Assembly: GCF_001984095.1 (NCBI RefSeq)
Contig: NZ_LYVQ01000055.1
Span: 1 to 32,838, forward strand
DNA length: 32,838 nucleotides
Origin: Pelomonas sp. KK5
Lineage (GTDB): Bacteria > Pseudomonadota > Gammaproteobacteria > Burkholderiales > Burkholderiaceae_C
Reading direction: 5' to 3'
Numbering within the stretch: the first letter of the stretch is position 1; each line of letters begins with the position of its first letter. The position numbers were made by a program, and so were the translations under genes. This document shows, piece by piece, positions 8,360 through 16,567 of the stretch. The notes under the pieces were generated by a model, which saw only the letters and a program-made list of their open reading frames with translations, did no database searches and was not told where the DNA came from.

Positions 8360-8741
8360 GCATCACTCCTTGCCAGCGACGGCCGTCAGATGTCCTGAAC
8401 ACGCGTCATGCTCCGGTCACAGCCGCGACTATGCCCCATCTTCGAGGCGCCACGCGGCGGCGTCCGTGCGGCAGCGCACAGAAGTGGCCGGCAAGGACTC
8501 ACCACTCCCTCTGCCTCGACGCGACGCGACGCCGTTATCGCCGCGTGCGACCCCCAACATCTACGGCAAAGGGACCTGCTGTCCTTGCGCTCTTGGTCAT
8601 GGACGGAGAAATGCCCAAACGCCCAAGGACGCCGTCGCATCAGTTGATATCGATGCCCATCTCGCCCTTGGGGGCTTGAGTCCCTCGCCATGACGAGTTC
8701 GTATATTTCCCTGCGTCAGAGGCAGCCGCAGGGAGAGTGCC
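8360..8741. other. Intergenic stretch of about 380 bases between divergent small genes
   Basis: Lies between the divergent 70-aa gene (minus) and the DUF2158 gene (plus). No credible coding frame was found. A TATATT at about 8704 may be a -10 element for the DUF2158 gene, but the only TTGAGT-like -35 is about 20 bases away, which is too far for confidence. Confidence 0.35.
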
Positions 8742-8936
8742 ATGATCCAATTGGGGAGCATCGTCCGACGGAAACACGGGGGGCCACCCCTGACGGCCGA
8801 GTTCTACGTGCCGGGCACTGCCGGCGAAGACGCGAAGATTGTTTGTTCCTGGGTCGATCCGCACGGATTCATCCGGGCCAAGACTTTTCTGGTCACAGAG
8901 CTCGAAGTCGTCACTGAGGCGACTGAAAAGGCTTGA
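8742..8936 (+). CDS. DUF2158 (YodC-like) family protein, 64 aa
   Basis: Matches the DUF2158 pattern: a short beta protein opening with an S/G-x-[IV]-V-x-R/L-K-x-G-G-P-P-[LM]-T signature (here LGSIVRRKHGGPPLTAEF). A Cys-Ser-Trp strand (KIVCSWVD) and a C-terminal FxxxELE strand (KTFLVTELEVV) follow. Members are small, stand-alone proteins of unknown function, usually 55-75 residues, so this one is full length. The ATG at 8742 has GGGAGAG upstream. The gene is monocistronic; the next credible gene downstream runs on the opposite strand. Confidence 0.85.
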   Translation: MIQLGSIVRRKHGGPPLTAEFYVPGTAGEDAKIVCSWVDPHGFIRAKTFLVTELEVVTEATEKA

Positions 8937-9254
8937 TGCGGTGCAGCGGGACAAGCTTTCGCATGCCGCTGCGGCGACGCTCGCCGCGCTTGCCTGATGA
9001 CTGCGCATTGCCCGACTGCTTGAGGCGATCACAGTGAAGCTGTGATCCACCACCCGGGATGGCCTAGCCCATCAGCGCCTTTGAATTCAATAGACCATCA
9101 GGCGGCTCATCTGGCACTGTGCCCGATGCGATAACGTGGGCGCGATCCGCGCTGTCGACTCGCTCGCCGACGATTCCCGCGTCCGAGTACGTGCTGTACA
9201 AGGGCTGGCCGCCGGGAGAGAAGAGGCGACGAGGCGCGCGCAGGCTGCGGTTGA

Positions 9255-9299
9255 GGCGCGCTGAAGCAGGAGTACCAGCGGCTGCTGCCACCGGGAAGC
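9255..9299 (+). pseudogene. Relic of the 3' end of a Crp/Fnr regulator gene
   Basis: Eighteen bases (9273-9290) are identical to the end of Crp/Fnr copy 2 (4965-4982), in the same orientation. They encode KQEYQRLLP where copy 2 has KREYQRLLP; a GAGGCGCGC just upstream, in another frame, resembles the preceding LEAR codons. Nothing else of the gene is recognisable upstream. The surrounding 8937-9301 region holds no other gene. As at copy 2, the relic runs tail to tail into a minus-strand signalling gene. Inference: a fourth paralogue was lost here and left its tail. The match is short, so chance is possible. Confidence 0.35.
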
Positions 9300-9301
9300 A
9301 T

Positions 9302-9904
9302 TCATCGGATGACCAACTGGCCAGACTCGATCAGGGACAGCAGGTAGCCATCGCCCGATGGATGCCGCGTGCCGCTGGCCTGGACCGGGAGGGCCTGGCC
9401 GTCCGCCGTGCGCAGGGCCAACTGGCAACAAGCGCGGGCGGCGCCGTCGCTCAACAGGTGGCATAGGATCGTCAAGGCATCGGCTCCGGACGGCTCGAGA
9501 AAGCCTTCCAGCGGCATGTCCAGCAACGCCTCCCGCCCGGCCCCGAGCATGCGGCAGCCGGTGCCGTTCACCTCGCGGAGCATGCCGCCCGCGTCGACGA
9601 CCAGACTGGCTGCCGGCGCGCAATCGTGCAGCTGCAGATGGCGCGCCAGTACTGCCTCCAGTTCGGCAAGCGAATCCCGAAACTCCTCGCTCTGCATCTC
9701 CAGCTCGACCTGATGGACCTGCAACTCATGCAGCAGGGCCAGCGCTGCGGGCGCGCTGGCCGGCGAGGACGCGAGCTCAAAAAGAATCCGCAAGGACTCG
9801 GCCGGGCTCGGATGGTGGTTGTCGGGCCCCGTTCCCTGCAGGCGTTCGGTGGCACGGGATCTCAGGTCGATCGGGTCGGCGGGAGAAGACATCGTGCTGG
9901 CCAT
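9302..9904 (-). CDS. PAS-domain protein without an output domain, 200 aa
   Basis: A predicted sensor fragment. I start it at the ATG at 9904, which has GAGGA 5 bases upstream on the minus strand; a longer frame to 9919 has none. Residues about 45-85 carry the helical signature LLHELQVHQVELEMQSEEF, found at the N-terminus of many bacterial PAS sensor proteins. Residues about 90-198 are a PAS-like domain (SLVVDAGGMLREVNGTGCRMLG). The protein stops right after PAS, with no kinase, GGDEF or other effector. It lies 41 bases downstream of the CheB-CheR-PAS gene on the same strand, so the two are probably one operon and may work as one sensory unit. It could also be a truncated kinase. Confidence 0.8.
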   Translation of the reverse strand: MASTMSSPADPIDLRSRATERLQGTGPDNHHPSPAESLRILFELASSPASAPAALALLHELQVHQVELEMQSEEFRDSLAELEAVLARHLQLHDCAPAASLVVDAGGMLREVNGTGCRMLGAGREALLDMPLEGFLEPSGADALTILCHLLSDGAARACCQLALRTADGQALPVQASGTRHPSGDGYLLSLIESGQLVIR

Positions 9905-9945
9905 GGGTATCCTCGGCAATCAAGCAGTGCTGAATATCGCCGACT

Positions 9946-12465
9946 CTAGGCGCTTCTCAGCCGCGCCTCCAACTCTTTTGCCGCGGTGATGTCCACGAAG
10001 GTGATCACGACGCCCTGGATCACATTGGCCAGCGTCCGGTAAGGCATGATGCGCACCGAGAACCAGTGGCCGTCGGTGGTGGCGATTTGCTTCTCCGAAG
10101 CGGCCAGCGTGCGCAGCGTCTCCCGGGCGTCGGCATGCAGTTCCGGGTAGATCAGCGTGCTGGCCAATTCGGTCAGCGGCCGGCCGACATCGCTCTCGCG
10201 CAGGTGCACGATGCGCTTGATCTGCTCGGTGAAGCGCCGCACGTTGAGCGTGCTGTCCAGGAACAGCGTGGCGATGTCCGTGCTGTTGAGCAGGTTCTGC
10301 ATGTCGCTGTGGGCCAGCGCCAGGTCCTCCAGCTTGGAATGCAGCTCGGCATTGATCGTCTGCAGTTCCTCGTTCATCGACTGGGCTTCTTCCTTCGAGG
10401 TGGTCAGCTCCTCGTTGGCCGACTGCAGTTCCTCGTTGGTGGACTGCAGTTCCTCGTTGGAGGCCTGCAGGTCCTCGGCCGAGGCCCGCATCTCCTGGCG
10501 CAGCGCGCGGATCTCCTCGTTCGCGCGGTCGAGGTCTTCAAGCAGTAGCGGGTGCGCCGTGCCGCCGGGCGCGCGCCGCCGGGCGGCCGTGGCCACCTCC
10601 TTGAACACGATCATCGCCATGCCCGCCAGCGACCGGGGCTCCTGGATGCGGCGCACTGTCACGTCCAGGGTCAACGCCGACTCGTCGTCCAGCTTCAACC
10701 CGCGCAGTTCGATCGCACCGTCGGCATGCATCGCCCGCCGCAGGGCGGCGCCCACCTGGACGCGGATGCCGGGCCGCGCCATCACATGGATGTTCCAGTT
10801 GGCCTTGCCGGCGGCGGGCTCCAGATAGCTGCCGGTGCGGCCGCTGATGTAGAGGATGTCGCCCTCCTCGTTGACCAGAACGGCCGCGGGCGAGAACTCC
10901 CGCAACAGCACCTGATCGGCGAGCTGTTGCAGATTGGCGGGTGCTTGGGTCGATGACGACAAGAAAGACTCCTGCGCAGCGGGGCGCGACGGGAAACGGC
11001 GCTTGACCGGGAAATCCACCGAACGGATCCGCACGGCATTGTCGCCGCGGGTGAACAGGCGGGACTTGGCGGCCAGCGGCGTGAACAGGTCCAGCGCCCG
11101 GCCCACAGTCTCCGAGCTGCCCAGCAGCAAGGTGCCGCCGGGGCGCAGGCTGTAATGGAACAGCGGGATCAGACGGCGCTGCAGCGTGGCGTTGAAGTAG
11201 ATCATCAGGTTGCGGCAGCAGAGGATGTCCAGCTTCGTGAAGGGCGGGTCGAGGATCACGTCATGCTGCGCGAACAGCACCATCTCGCGGATCTCCTTGG
11301 CGACGGCGACGCCGTCCTGCTGCACGGTGAAGAAGCGCGCCAGCCGCTCGGCGCCGAGGTCGGTTTCCACCTTGCGCGAATAGACGCCCCGGCGCGCCAC
11401 TGCGAGCGCGTCGGCGCTCAGGTCGCTGGCGAATATCTGCATCGTCACGCCGGGCGGCAGGCCCAGCGCATCGGCGCCTTCCCGGAACAGCATGGCCAGC
11501 GAATAGGCTTCTTCCCCGGTAGAGCAGCCCGCCACCCAGGCGCGCAGCGGCGCGCCTGCCCGGGCGCCCGCCAGCAGCGCGGGCATCACACGCTCCTTCA
11601 TCTCGTCCCAGACGGAGGGGTCGCGAAAGAACGAGGTCACCCCGATCAGCATCTCCTTGAACAGCAGGTCGAGTTCCTGCGGGTTCTCCTTCAGGAACAG
11701 CGCGTACTGGTGCATCGAGGCCAGGGCATGGACGGACATGCGCCGCTCCACCCGGCGCGTCAGCGTACTGGTCTTGTACGGGGACAGGTCGTGCCTGCTG
11801 CGCTCGCGCAGCAGGTCCAGGATCTCCGGCAGCCCCAGCGGGCCATGGACCCACGCATTGCCTTCACCTGTCGACGCGATGATGCGCGAGGCCATCTCCG
11901 CCGGCCGCGTCACGATGTCGGCGGCGCCGGCGTCGATGGCGCTGCGCGGCATCGCATCGAACTGCGCGGACGTCGGCTCCTGCACCAGCGTCAGGCCGCC
12001 CTGGGCCTGGATGGCGCGCAGGCCCTGCGTGCCGTCGGACCCCATGCCCGACAGCACCACGCCGACGGCCAGCTCCCGCTGGTCGCGAGCGAGCGAGCTG
12101 TAGAGCACGTCGATGGGCAGGCGCATGCCGCGGCGCTGCGACGGCGCGGCAAGATTCAGATGGCCGTGCGCCACCGTCAACTCGGTGTTCGGCGGGATCA
12201 CGTAGACTACGTCGGCCTCGATGCGCATCGACTGCGAGACCTCGGTGACCGGCATCGCCGTCGTACGCTGCAGCAGTTCGGCCAGCAGGGCCTTCTGTGT
12301 CGGGTCCATGTGCTGCACGACCACATAGGCCAGGCCGCTCTTCTCCGGCACTCCGCCGAGGAACTGCTCCAGCGCCGCCAGGCCGCCGGCCGAGGCGCCG
12401 AGCCCGACGATCCTCGTGGCACGCGGCCTGGCGGGTGAAGGAGTGAAGTCGGCAGGCGCGGGCAT
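9946..12465 (-). CDS. CheB-CheR-PAS fusion protein, about 839 aa
   Basis: Fusion of chemotaxis-type methylesterase and methyltransferase domains with a sensor. Residues about 15-190 are CheB, with the catalytic Ser in GLGASAGG, His in VVQHMDPTQ and Asp in LSGMGSDGTQG, and no N-terminal receiver domain. Residues about 205-475 are CheR (TRRVERRM, SAM-binding AGCSTGEEAYSLAM, then CCRNLMIYF). A long Glu/Gln/Asn coiled coil follows, with repeated SNEELQS and TNEELQS heptads. The C-terminus is a PAS domain (LLNSTDIATLFLD) ending shortly after DITAAKELEARL. No kinase domain follows, unlike many relatives. The frame is open to 12630, but the first 55 residues are not conserved-looking and would overlap the divergent gene, so I place the start at the ATG at 12465. 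The exact start is uncertain. Confidence 0.9.
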   Translation of the reverse strand: MPAPADFTPSPARPRATRIVGLGASAGGLAALEQFLGGVPEKSGLAYVVVQHMDPTQKALLAELLQRTTAMPVTEVSQSMRIEADVVYVIPPNTELTVAHGHLNLAAPSQRRGMRLPIDVLYSSLARDQRELAVGVVLSGMGSDGTQGLRAIQAQGGLTLVQEPTSAQFDAMPRSAIDAGAADIVTRPAEMASRIIASTGEGNAWVHGPLGLPEILDLLRERSRHDLSPYKTSTLTRRVERRMSVHALASMHQYALFLKENPQELDLLFKEMLIGVTSFFRDPSVWDEMKERVMPALLAGARAGAPLRAWVAGCSTGEEAYSLAMLFREGADALGLPPGVTMQIFASDLSADALAVARRGVYSRKVETDLGAERLARFFTVQQDGVAVAKEIREMVLFAQHDVILDPPFTKLDILCCRNLMIYFNATLQRRLIPLFHYSLRPGGTLLLGSSETVGRALDLFTPLAAKSRLFTRGDNAVRIRSVDFPVKRRFPSRPAAQESFLSSSTQAPANLQQLADQVLLREFSPAAVLVNEEGDILYISGRTGSYLEPAAGKANWNIHVMARPGIRVQVGAALRRAMHADGAIELRGLKLDDESALTLDVTVRRIQEPRSLAGMAMIVFKEVATAARRRAPGGTAHPLLLEDLDRANEEIRALRQEMRASAEDLQASNEELQSTNEELQSANEELTTSKEEAQSMNEELQTINAELHSKLEDLALAHSDMQNLLNSTDIATLFLDSTLNVRRFTEQIKRIVHLRESDVGRPLTELASTLIYPELHADARETLRTLAASEKQIATTDGHWFSVRIMPYRTLANVIQGVVITFVDITAAKELEARLRSA

Positions 12466-12616
12466 GCGCCAGTATCGGTCCTGGATGTGCAGGGCGGGCC
12501 CGCGGCTGAATGCAGGAAGCAGATAGAGACTCCGTCCGACATGGGCGTTAGGTTCCGTCCTCATAGCCGGGACGCGCCAATCGTGCGAGAGTCCTTCAAA
12601 CCAAAGTCGGGCCGCC

Positions 12617-14458
12617 ATGAAAGATCGCAAGACGTCGACGAAGGCGCGCCCGCCCGACGCGGACGATGCGCCCGCGCGCGAAGCCCGGCTCCAGGGCCTG
12701 GTCCACGAACTCCAGGTGCATCAGCTCGAGCTCGAGCTGCAGAATGAGGCCTTGCGCAACGCTCATACCGAGCTGCTACTGGCGGCTGCGGTGTTCGCCC
12801 ACAGCTATGACGGCATCATGGTCTGCGACCGGGACGAACTGATCGTCGACGTCAACCCCGCCTTCACGCGCATCACCGGCTACGCCAGGGAAGAGGCGAT
12901 CGGGCGAAAGCCGTCCCTGCTGGCCTCGGGCCTCACCGCCGACGGCGTCTTCGAGGCCATGCGGCAATCGCTGGACGAGCATCGCTGCTGGCGTGGCGAG
13001 ATCGTCAATCGGCGCAAGGGCGGCGCGCTGTATCCGCAGGCCATGTCGATCGCCGCCGTGGCGGACGCGGCCGGACGCGTGTCCAACTACGTGGCCGTGT
13101 TCTCTGACATCAGCAAGCTCAAGTTCCATGAGGCCGAGCTGCTGCGCATTGCCAACTACGACACTCTGACTGGACTGCCCAACCGCCGGCTGTTCTCCGA
13201 CCGCCTGCAGCTCGCGCTGGCACGCTCGCGGCGCAGCGGCAACCCGCTGGCCATCTGCTACCTGGATCTCGACGGTTTCAAGGACGTCAACGACCGCCAT
13301 GGCCATGCCGCCGGGGATCAGTTGCTGATGACGATCGCGCGCAACCTGAGCGCCGCCCTCCGCGCGGAAGACACGGTCGCCCGCCTCGGTGGCGACGAGT
13401 TCGCGCTGCTGATCGATGTGGAGCAGGACTCCCATTGCGAAGCCGCGATGGAGCGCGTGCTGGCCGCGACCCGGCTGCCGGTCGCCATCAACGGCCAGAA
13501 CCATTCGGTGTCCGGCAGCCTGGGCCTGACCATCTACCCCGCCGACGATGCCGACGCCGAGACCCTGCTCCGCCATGCCGACCAAGCGATGTACCTGGCC
13601 AAGGAGGCCGGCAAGAACGGCTTCCATCGCTTCGACCTGGCGCGCGACCAGGGCGTCAAGGCGGTGAATCGGCAGCGCCAGCGCCTGGAGCAGGCCATGC
13701 AGGGAGGCGAGCTGCTGCTGCACTACCAGCCCAAGGTCGACCTCAGCACCGGCCGAGTCATGGGCGCGGAGGCGCTGGTTCGATGGCAGCATCCCGAGCA
13801 CGGCCTGCTGCTGCCCGGGGCGTTCCTCGGCATCCTCCAGAACACCAGCCTGGAAGTCGTGCTCGGCGAATGGGTGATCGACCATGTGCTGACGCAGATC
13901 GGGACCTGGCGGGCCGCCGGCCTGCGTCTCGGCGCCAGCGCGAACATCAGCCCCTACCACCTGCTCCAGCCGGATTTCGCGGAGCGGCTGGCCGCGCTGC
14001 TTCAGTGCCATCCCGACATTGACGCCGCCCTGCTGGAACTGGAGATCCTGGAGAGCGCCGCACTGTCGGATGCCACGCAGGCGGCCGGCACCCTGGCCAA
14101 ATGTCGAGCGCTGGGCGTGAAGCTGTCGCTGGATGACTTCGGCACCGGCTATTCCTCGCTCGCCCTGCTGCGGCAGTTGCCCCTGGACGTGCTCAAGGTC
14201 GACCAGACCTTTGTCAGCGGCATGCTGGAAGATCCCAGCGATCAAGCATTGGTCGAAGGCGTCATCCACCTGGCCCAGGCCTTCGGTTGCGATGTGATCG
14301 CCGAAGGCGTGGAGACGCCGGAGCACGGGGCCGTGCTGCTGGCCAAGGGTTGCAGCGTCTGTCAGGGCTATGGCATCGCGCGCCCGATGCCGGCCGAGCT
14401 GCTGCCGGCCTGGTCCCGCGAATGGAGCAACAGCGCGCGGTGGACCCGGCCTCACTGA
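12617..14458 (+). CDS. PAS-GGDEF-EAL bifunctional c-di-GMP enzyme, 613 aa
   Basis: Predicted to control cyclic di-GMP by synthesis and hydrolysis. Residues 24-50 carry the HELQVHQLELELQNEAL helical signature also seen in the nearby PAS protein. Residues about 55-170 are PAS (DGIMVCDRDELIVDVNPAF). The GGDEF domain (about 175-340) has an intact GGDEF at 258-262 and an RAED inhibitory site. The EAL domain (about 355-605) has EAL at 385-387, SANIS, LEILES, LDDFGTGYSSL, LKVDQTFV and EGVET, so its metal and catalytic residues look complete. There is no signal peptide or membrane segment. It is divergent from the CheB-CheR-PAS gene, with about 150 bases between the likely starts. The ribosome binding site is weak. 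Confidence 0.95.
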   Translation: MKDRKTSTKARPPDADDAPAREARLQGLVHELQVHQLELELQNEALRNAHTELLLAAAVFAHSYDGIMVCDRDELIVDVNPAFTRITGYAREEAIGRKPSLLASGLTADGVFEAMRQSLDEHRCWRGEIVNRRKGGALYPQAMSIAAVADAAGRVSNYVAVFSDISKLKFHEAELLRIANYDTLTGLPNRRLFSDRLQLALARSRRSGNPLAICYLDLDGFKDVNDRHGHAAGDQLLMTIARNLSAALRAEDTVARLGGDEFALLIDVEQDSHCEAAMERVLAATRLPVAINGQNHSVSGSLGLTIYPADDADAETLLRHADQAMYLAKEAGKNGFHRFDLARDQGVKAVNRQRQRLEQAMQGGELLLHYQPKVDLSTGRVMGAEALVRWQHPEHGLLLPGAFLGILQNTSLEVVLGEWVIDHVLTQIGTWRAAGLRLGASANISPYHLLQPDFAERLAALLQCHPDIDAALLELEILESAALSDATQAAGTLAKCRALGVKLSLDDFGTGYSSLALLRQLPLDVLKVDQTFVSGMLEDPSDQALVEGVIHLAQAFGCDVIAEGVETPEHGAVLLAKGCSVCQGYGIARPMPAELLPAWSREWSNSARWTRPH

Positions 14459-14469
14459 GCGCGGCGCGC

Positions 14470-14981
14470 TCAGAGCTGCTCGGCGACGATCGGATCGATC
14501 AGCCTCATGTGGAGTGATCGATCGGGCTGCCGGGTGATCTCGTGCATGGCGCTGCGCTTGTGCCCGTCGACGATCGCGGCGCTTCGGTACAGGCAGGAGC
14601 GCCCGGTGATCGACACGGAAAACAGCACATCGAGAAACTCGTCGCCCCGATGGGAGCCAGCGATCAGCTCGAACAGGCATCGCCCCGCAAGCTCTTCCTC
14701 ACGGCGGCCAGGAATTGCGTGACGGACGCCGTGGCCGTCGTGCAGACGAAGTCGATGATGCGGCCCACGGGATCCAGCACCGGAAGGAATTGCGTAGTCC
14801 CCGAGAAGGCGAGCTCGGCCTGCACGGCGGCGTCCCAGGCCAGCCGGCGCTCCCGACTGAACAGGGGCGCACGCACAGCCTCGCCGAGCGACTTATCCGG
14901 GTTCGAAGGTTTGAGCATCGATGCCATCAGATCACCAGCGTACGAAGCTGGCATCGGCGCGGTCTGTACGGCAGCGCTCAT
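14470..14981 (-). pseudogene. PAS-like protein gene broken by a one-base frameshift
   Basis: The first part (start 14981) reads 105 residues, including LFSRERRLAWDAAVQAEL, TTQFLPVLDPVGRIIDF and VTQFLAAVRKSL, then ends in a nonsense tail at 14664. The next frame, open to a stop at 14470, continues smoothly with GRCLFELIAGSHRGDEF, LDVLFSVSITGRSCLYRS and HEITRQPDRSLHMRLIDP. Restoring one G in the G4 run at 14683-14686 joins them into a single product of about 170 residues that looks like a PAS domain with a C-terminal beta extension. It is convergent with the PAS-GGDEF-EAL gene and divergent from the third Crp/Fnr gene. It could be a true pseudogene or a homopolymer sequencing error. Confidence 0.7.
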
Positions 14982-15110
14982 AGCAGACTCGACATCATCC
15001 TGCCGTCACACGACCTGCCTTGTATGCGGCAGCGTACATATGGCGACGGGCTGTCGCCGTAGCATCGCTGCCGCGAGCGGCACCTTTCGAGGCCCGGCAA
15101 GGAGACCGCA

Positions 15111-15974
15111 TTGCTTGGCAAGACAACAGGAAATCGCCTGCTCGGCGCGCTGCCCGCCGACGTCCTGACGCGCTGGGCCGGCGCACAGACCCAAGTGGAA
15201 CTGTCGCTGGGCCAGGTGCTCTACGAACCCGGCACCGAGATGAGCCATGTGGCCTTCCCGAGCACGGCGATTGTCTCGGTGCTGTATGTGATGGAAGACG
15301 GCGCATCGGCCGAGATCGCCGTTGTCGGCAACGACGGCCTCGTCGGCATCGCGCTCTTCATGGGCGGGCAGACTACGTCTAGTCACGCCGTCGTGCAGAG
15401 CGCCGGGCGGGCCTTCAGGCTCCCCGCTGCTGATCTGACGGAGGAGTTCTCGCGCAACGGCTCGGTGCAGCACCTGCTGCTGCGCTACACGCAGGCGCTG
15501 ATCACCAAGATGGCGCAGACCGCCGTCTGCAACCGCCACCACAGCGTGCGGCAGCGACTCTGCCGCTGGCTGCTGCTGAGCCTGGACCGGCTGCCGGGGC
15601 CGGAGCCGCGCATGACCCAAGAGTTGATCGGCAACATGCTCGGCATGCGGCGCTCCGGCGTGACCGCGCAGGCCGCGCAGGCCGCGAGGCTCCAGGATCA
15701 GGGTGTGATCCGCTACACCTGGGGGCGCATCATCATGCTCGACCGACCGATGCTCGAATCGCTGTGCTGCGAATGCTATGCGGTGGTCATCGCTTCTCGC
15801 TGTACCTGGAAGCCAACAATCGCCATCTCCCTGTGCCACGCGTGCGGGCTCTACCTCTTGGGCCCACCGACCTTGCTCGGGATCGCAATGCCAGGCACCA
15901 ACGTCGTGGGCACCGCGGGTTCGATGGGTAGCTTCGCCCTTTTGGGCTTCTTCAGTTCCTTGTTGCCACGCTGA
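15111..15974 (+). CDS. Crp/Fnr-family regulator (copy 3) with altered HTH and C-terminus, 287 aa
   Basis: Third paralogue. The start is a TTG at 15111 with AAGGAG 6 bases upstream. The barrel closely follows copy 1 (GQVLYEPGTEMSHVAFP, then EIAVVGNDGLVGIALFMGG) and so does the dimer helix (LLLRYTQALITKMAQTAVC). Two departures stand out. In the winged helix, a perfect 9-base tandem duplication (15666-15674 and 15675-15683) adds three residues right after GMRRSGVT, in or next to the recognition helix. After ECYAVV the reading frame leaves the family pattern and runs 60 residues of hydrophobic, unrelated sequence, antisense to the 44-aa gene at 15851-15985. Paralogues end about 10-15 residues after this point. 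The sensory part looks intact; DNA binding may be lost or changed. Confidence 0.8.
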   Translation: MLGKTTGNRLLGALPADVLTRWAGAQTQVELSLGQVLYEPGTEMSHVAFPSTAIVSVLYVMEDGASAEIAVVGNDGLVGIALFMGGQTTSSHAVVQSAGRAFRLPAADLTEEFSRNGSVQHLLLRYTQALITKMAQTAVCNRHHSVRQRLCRWLLLSLDRLPGPEPRMTQELIGNMLGMRRSGVTAQAAQAARLQDQGVIRYTWGRIIMLDRPMLESLCCECYAVVIASRCTWKPTIAISLCHACGLYLLGPPTLLGIAMPGTNVVGTAGSMGSFALLGFFSSLLPR

Positions 15975-15985
15975 CCTTTGGACAT
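15851..15985 (-). CDS. Small basic protein, 44 aa
   Basis: Begins MSKGQRGNKELKKPKRAKLP and ends in a Pro/Ala-rich segment and GGPKR. I recognise the pattern of very small, basic proteins starting MSKGQ(K/R)GNKE and containing KKPK that recur in Burkholderiales genomes. Their function is unknown, and they are often missed because of their size. The ATG at 15985 has GGAG 6 bases upstream on the minus strand, which fixes the start; the longer open frame upstream is not protein-like. The whole gene lies antisense to the extended C-terminus of Crp/Fnr copy 3, which suggests that extension is not native. Confidence 0.7.
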   Translation of the reverse strand: MSKGQRGNKELKKPKRAKLPIEPAVPTTLVPGIAIPSKVGGPKR

Positions 15986-16055
15986 GGTGTTCTCCGTTTG
16001 CTGTGTGTGAAACATGGTTGTCTTGGTAGGCCCGGTGCCGGTTATTGAAGCCCAC

Positions 16056-16271
16056 CTACCGCCTCGGTTTGCGGTTTGTTCTGGGCTTGGGCTTCGTCTG
16101 TAGCGCGCTTGTCCAGAAGCCGACGGCCTCTCGGGCGGCGTTCGTGATTGCCGCATTGGTCTGACGTCTAGCACCAGACGCAATGCGACCACGTGCCGTG
16201 TTGGCTACGGAATGAGCGGCACTGCGCCACATACTCATCAAGGGGTTCTTCTTGAGCCATAGGTTGACCAT
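16056..16271 (-). CDS. Small basic protein, possibly phasin-like, 71 aa
   Basis: Opens with MVNLWLKKNPLMSMWRSAAH, followed by SVANTARGRIASGARRQTNAAITNAAR and a basic tail ending in KPRTNRKPRR. The N-terminal (N/P)WLKKNPxxSMW motif followed by an Ala-rich amphipathic helix is one I associate with small Burkholderiales proteins resembling the helical part of polyhydroxyalkanoate granule proteins; that link is from memory and unproven. The ATG at 16271 has GGGAG with a 7-base spacer. It is the upstream neighbour of the 44-aa gene on the same strand, 70 bases away, so the two may share a transcript. The 296 bases upstream hold no gene. Confidence 0.7.
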   Translation of the reverse strand: MVNLWLKKNPLMSMWRSAAHSVANTARGRIASGARRQTNAAITNAAREAVGFWTSALQTKPKPRTNRKPRR

Positions 16272-16567
16272 GGTGTTGCTCCCAGTGCGGGGCCATACCG
16301 TAGCCGGAGGCGGTTGTCGTTTCGGGACTTGGAAACCTACATCGAACGCTGCGATGTCGGCGTAGCAGGAGTCTGCCAACCCATGATGGCCGCATTTTTG
16401 GCGCTGCTCCGTCAGACCTTCGGCAATTCGACGTAGGCGGTGAGGCCGGAGCAGGACTGCTGACGGATAAGAGTCTTCATCTCGCGTGGAGGTCGGGGTC
16501 GTGACGTTGCCCGGCGACGTCAACAACGACGTCGAGCGATGGAATGCGCTAACCGCGGCCCTATGCG

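Noticed and set aside
10340-10520. Direct repeats in the CheB-CheR-PAS gene
   Set aside because: They encode the heptads of the coiled coil (repeated NEELQS) and are a normal feature of this protein family, not a DNA-level element.
11155-12438. A plus-strand open frame of about 430 codons
   Set aside because: Antisense to the CheB and CheR domains; composition is that of an antisense frame.
12776-14680. A minus-strand open frame of about 630 codons
   Set aside because: Antisense to the PAS-GGDEF-EAL gene, which has complete catalytic motifs; no domain is seen in the antisense product.
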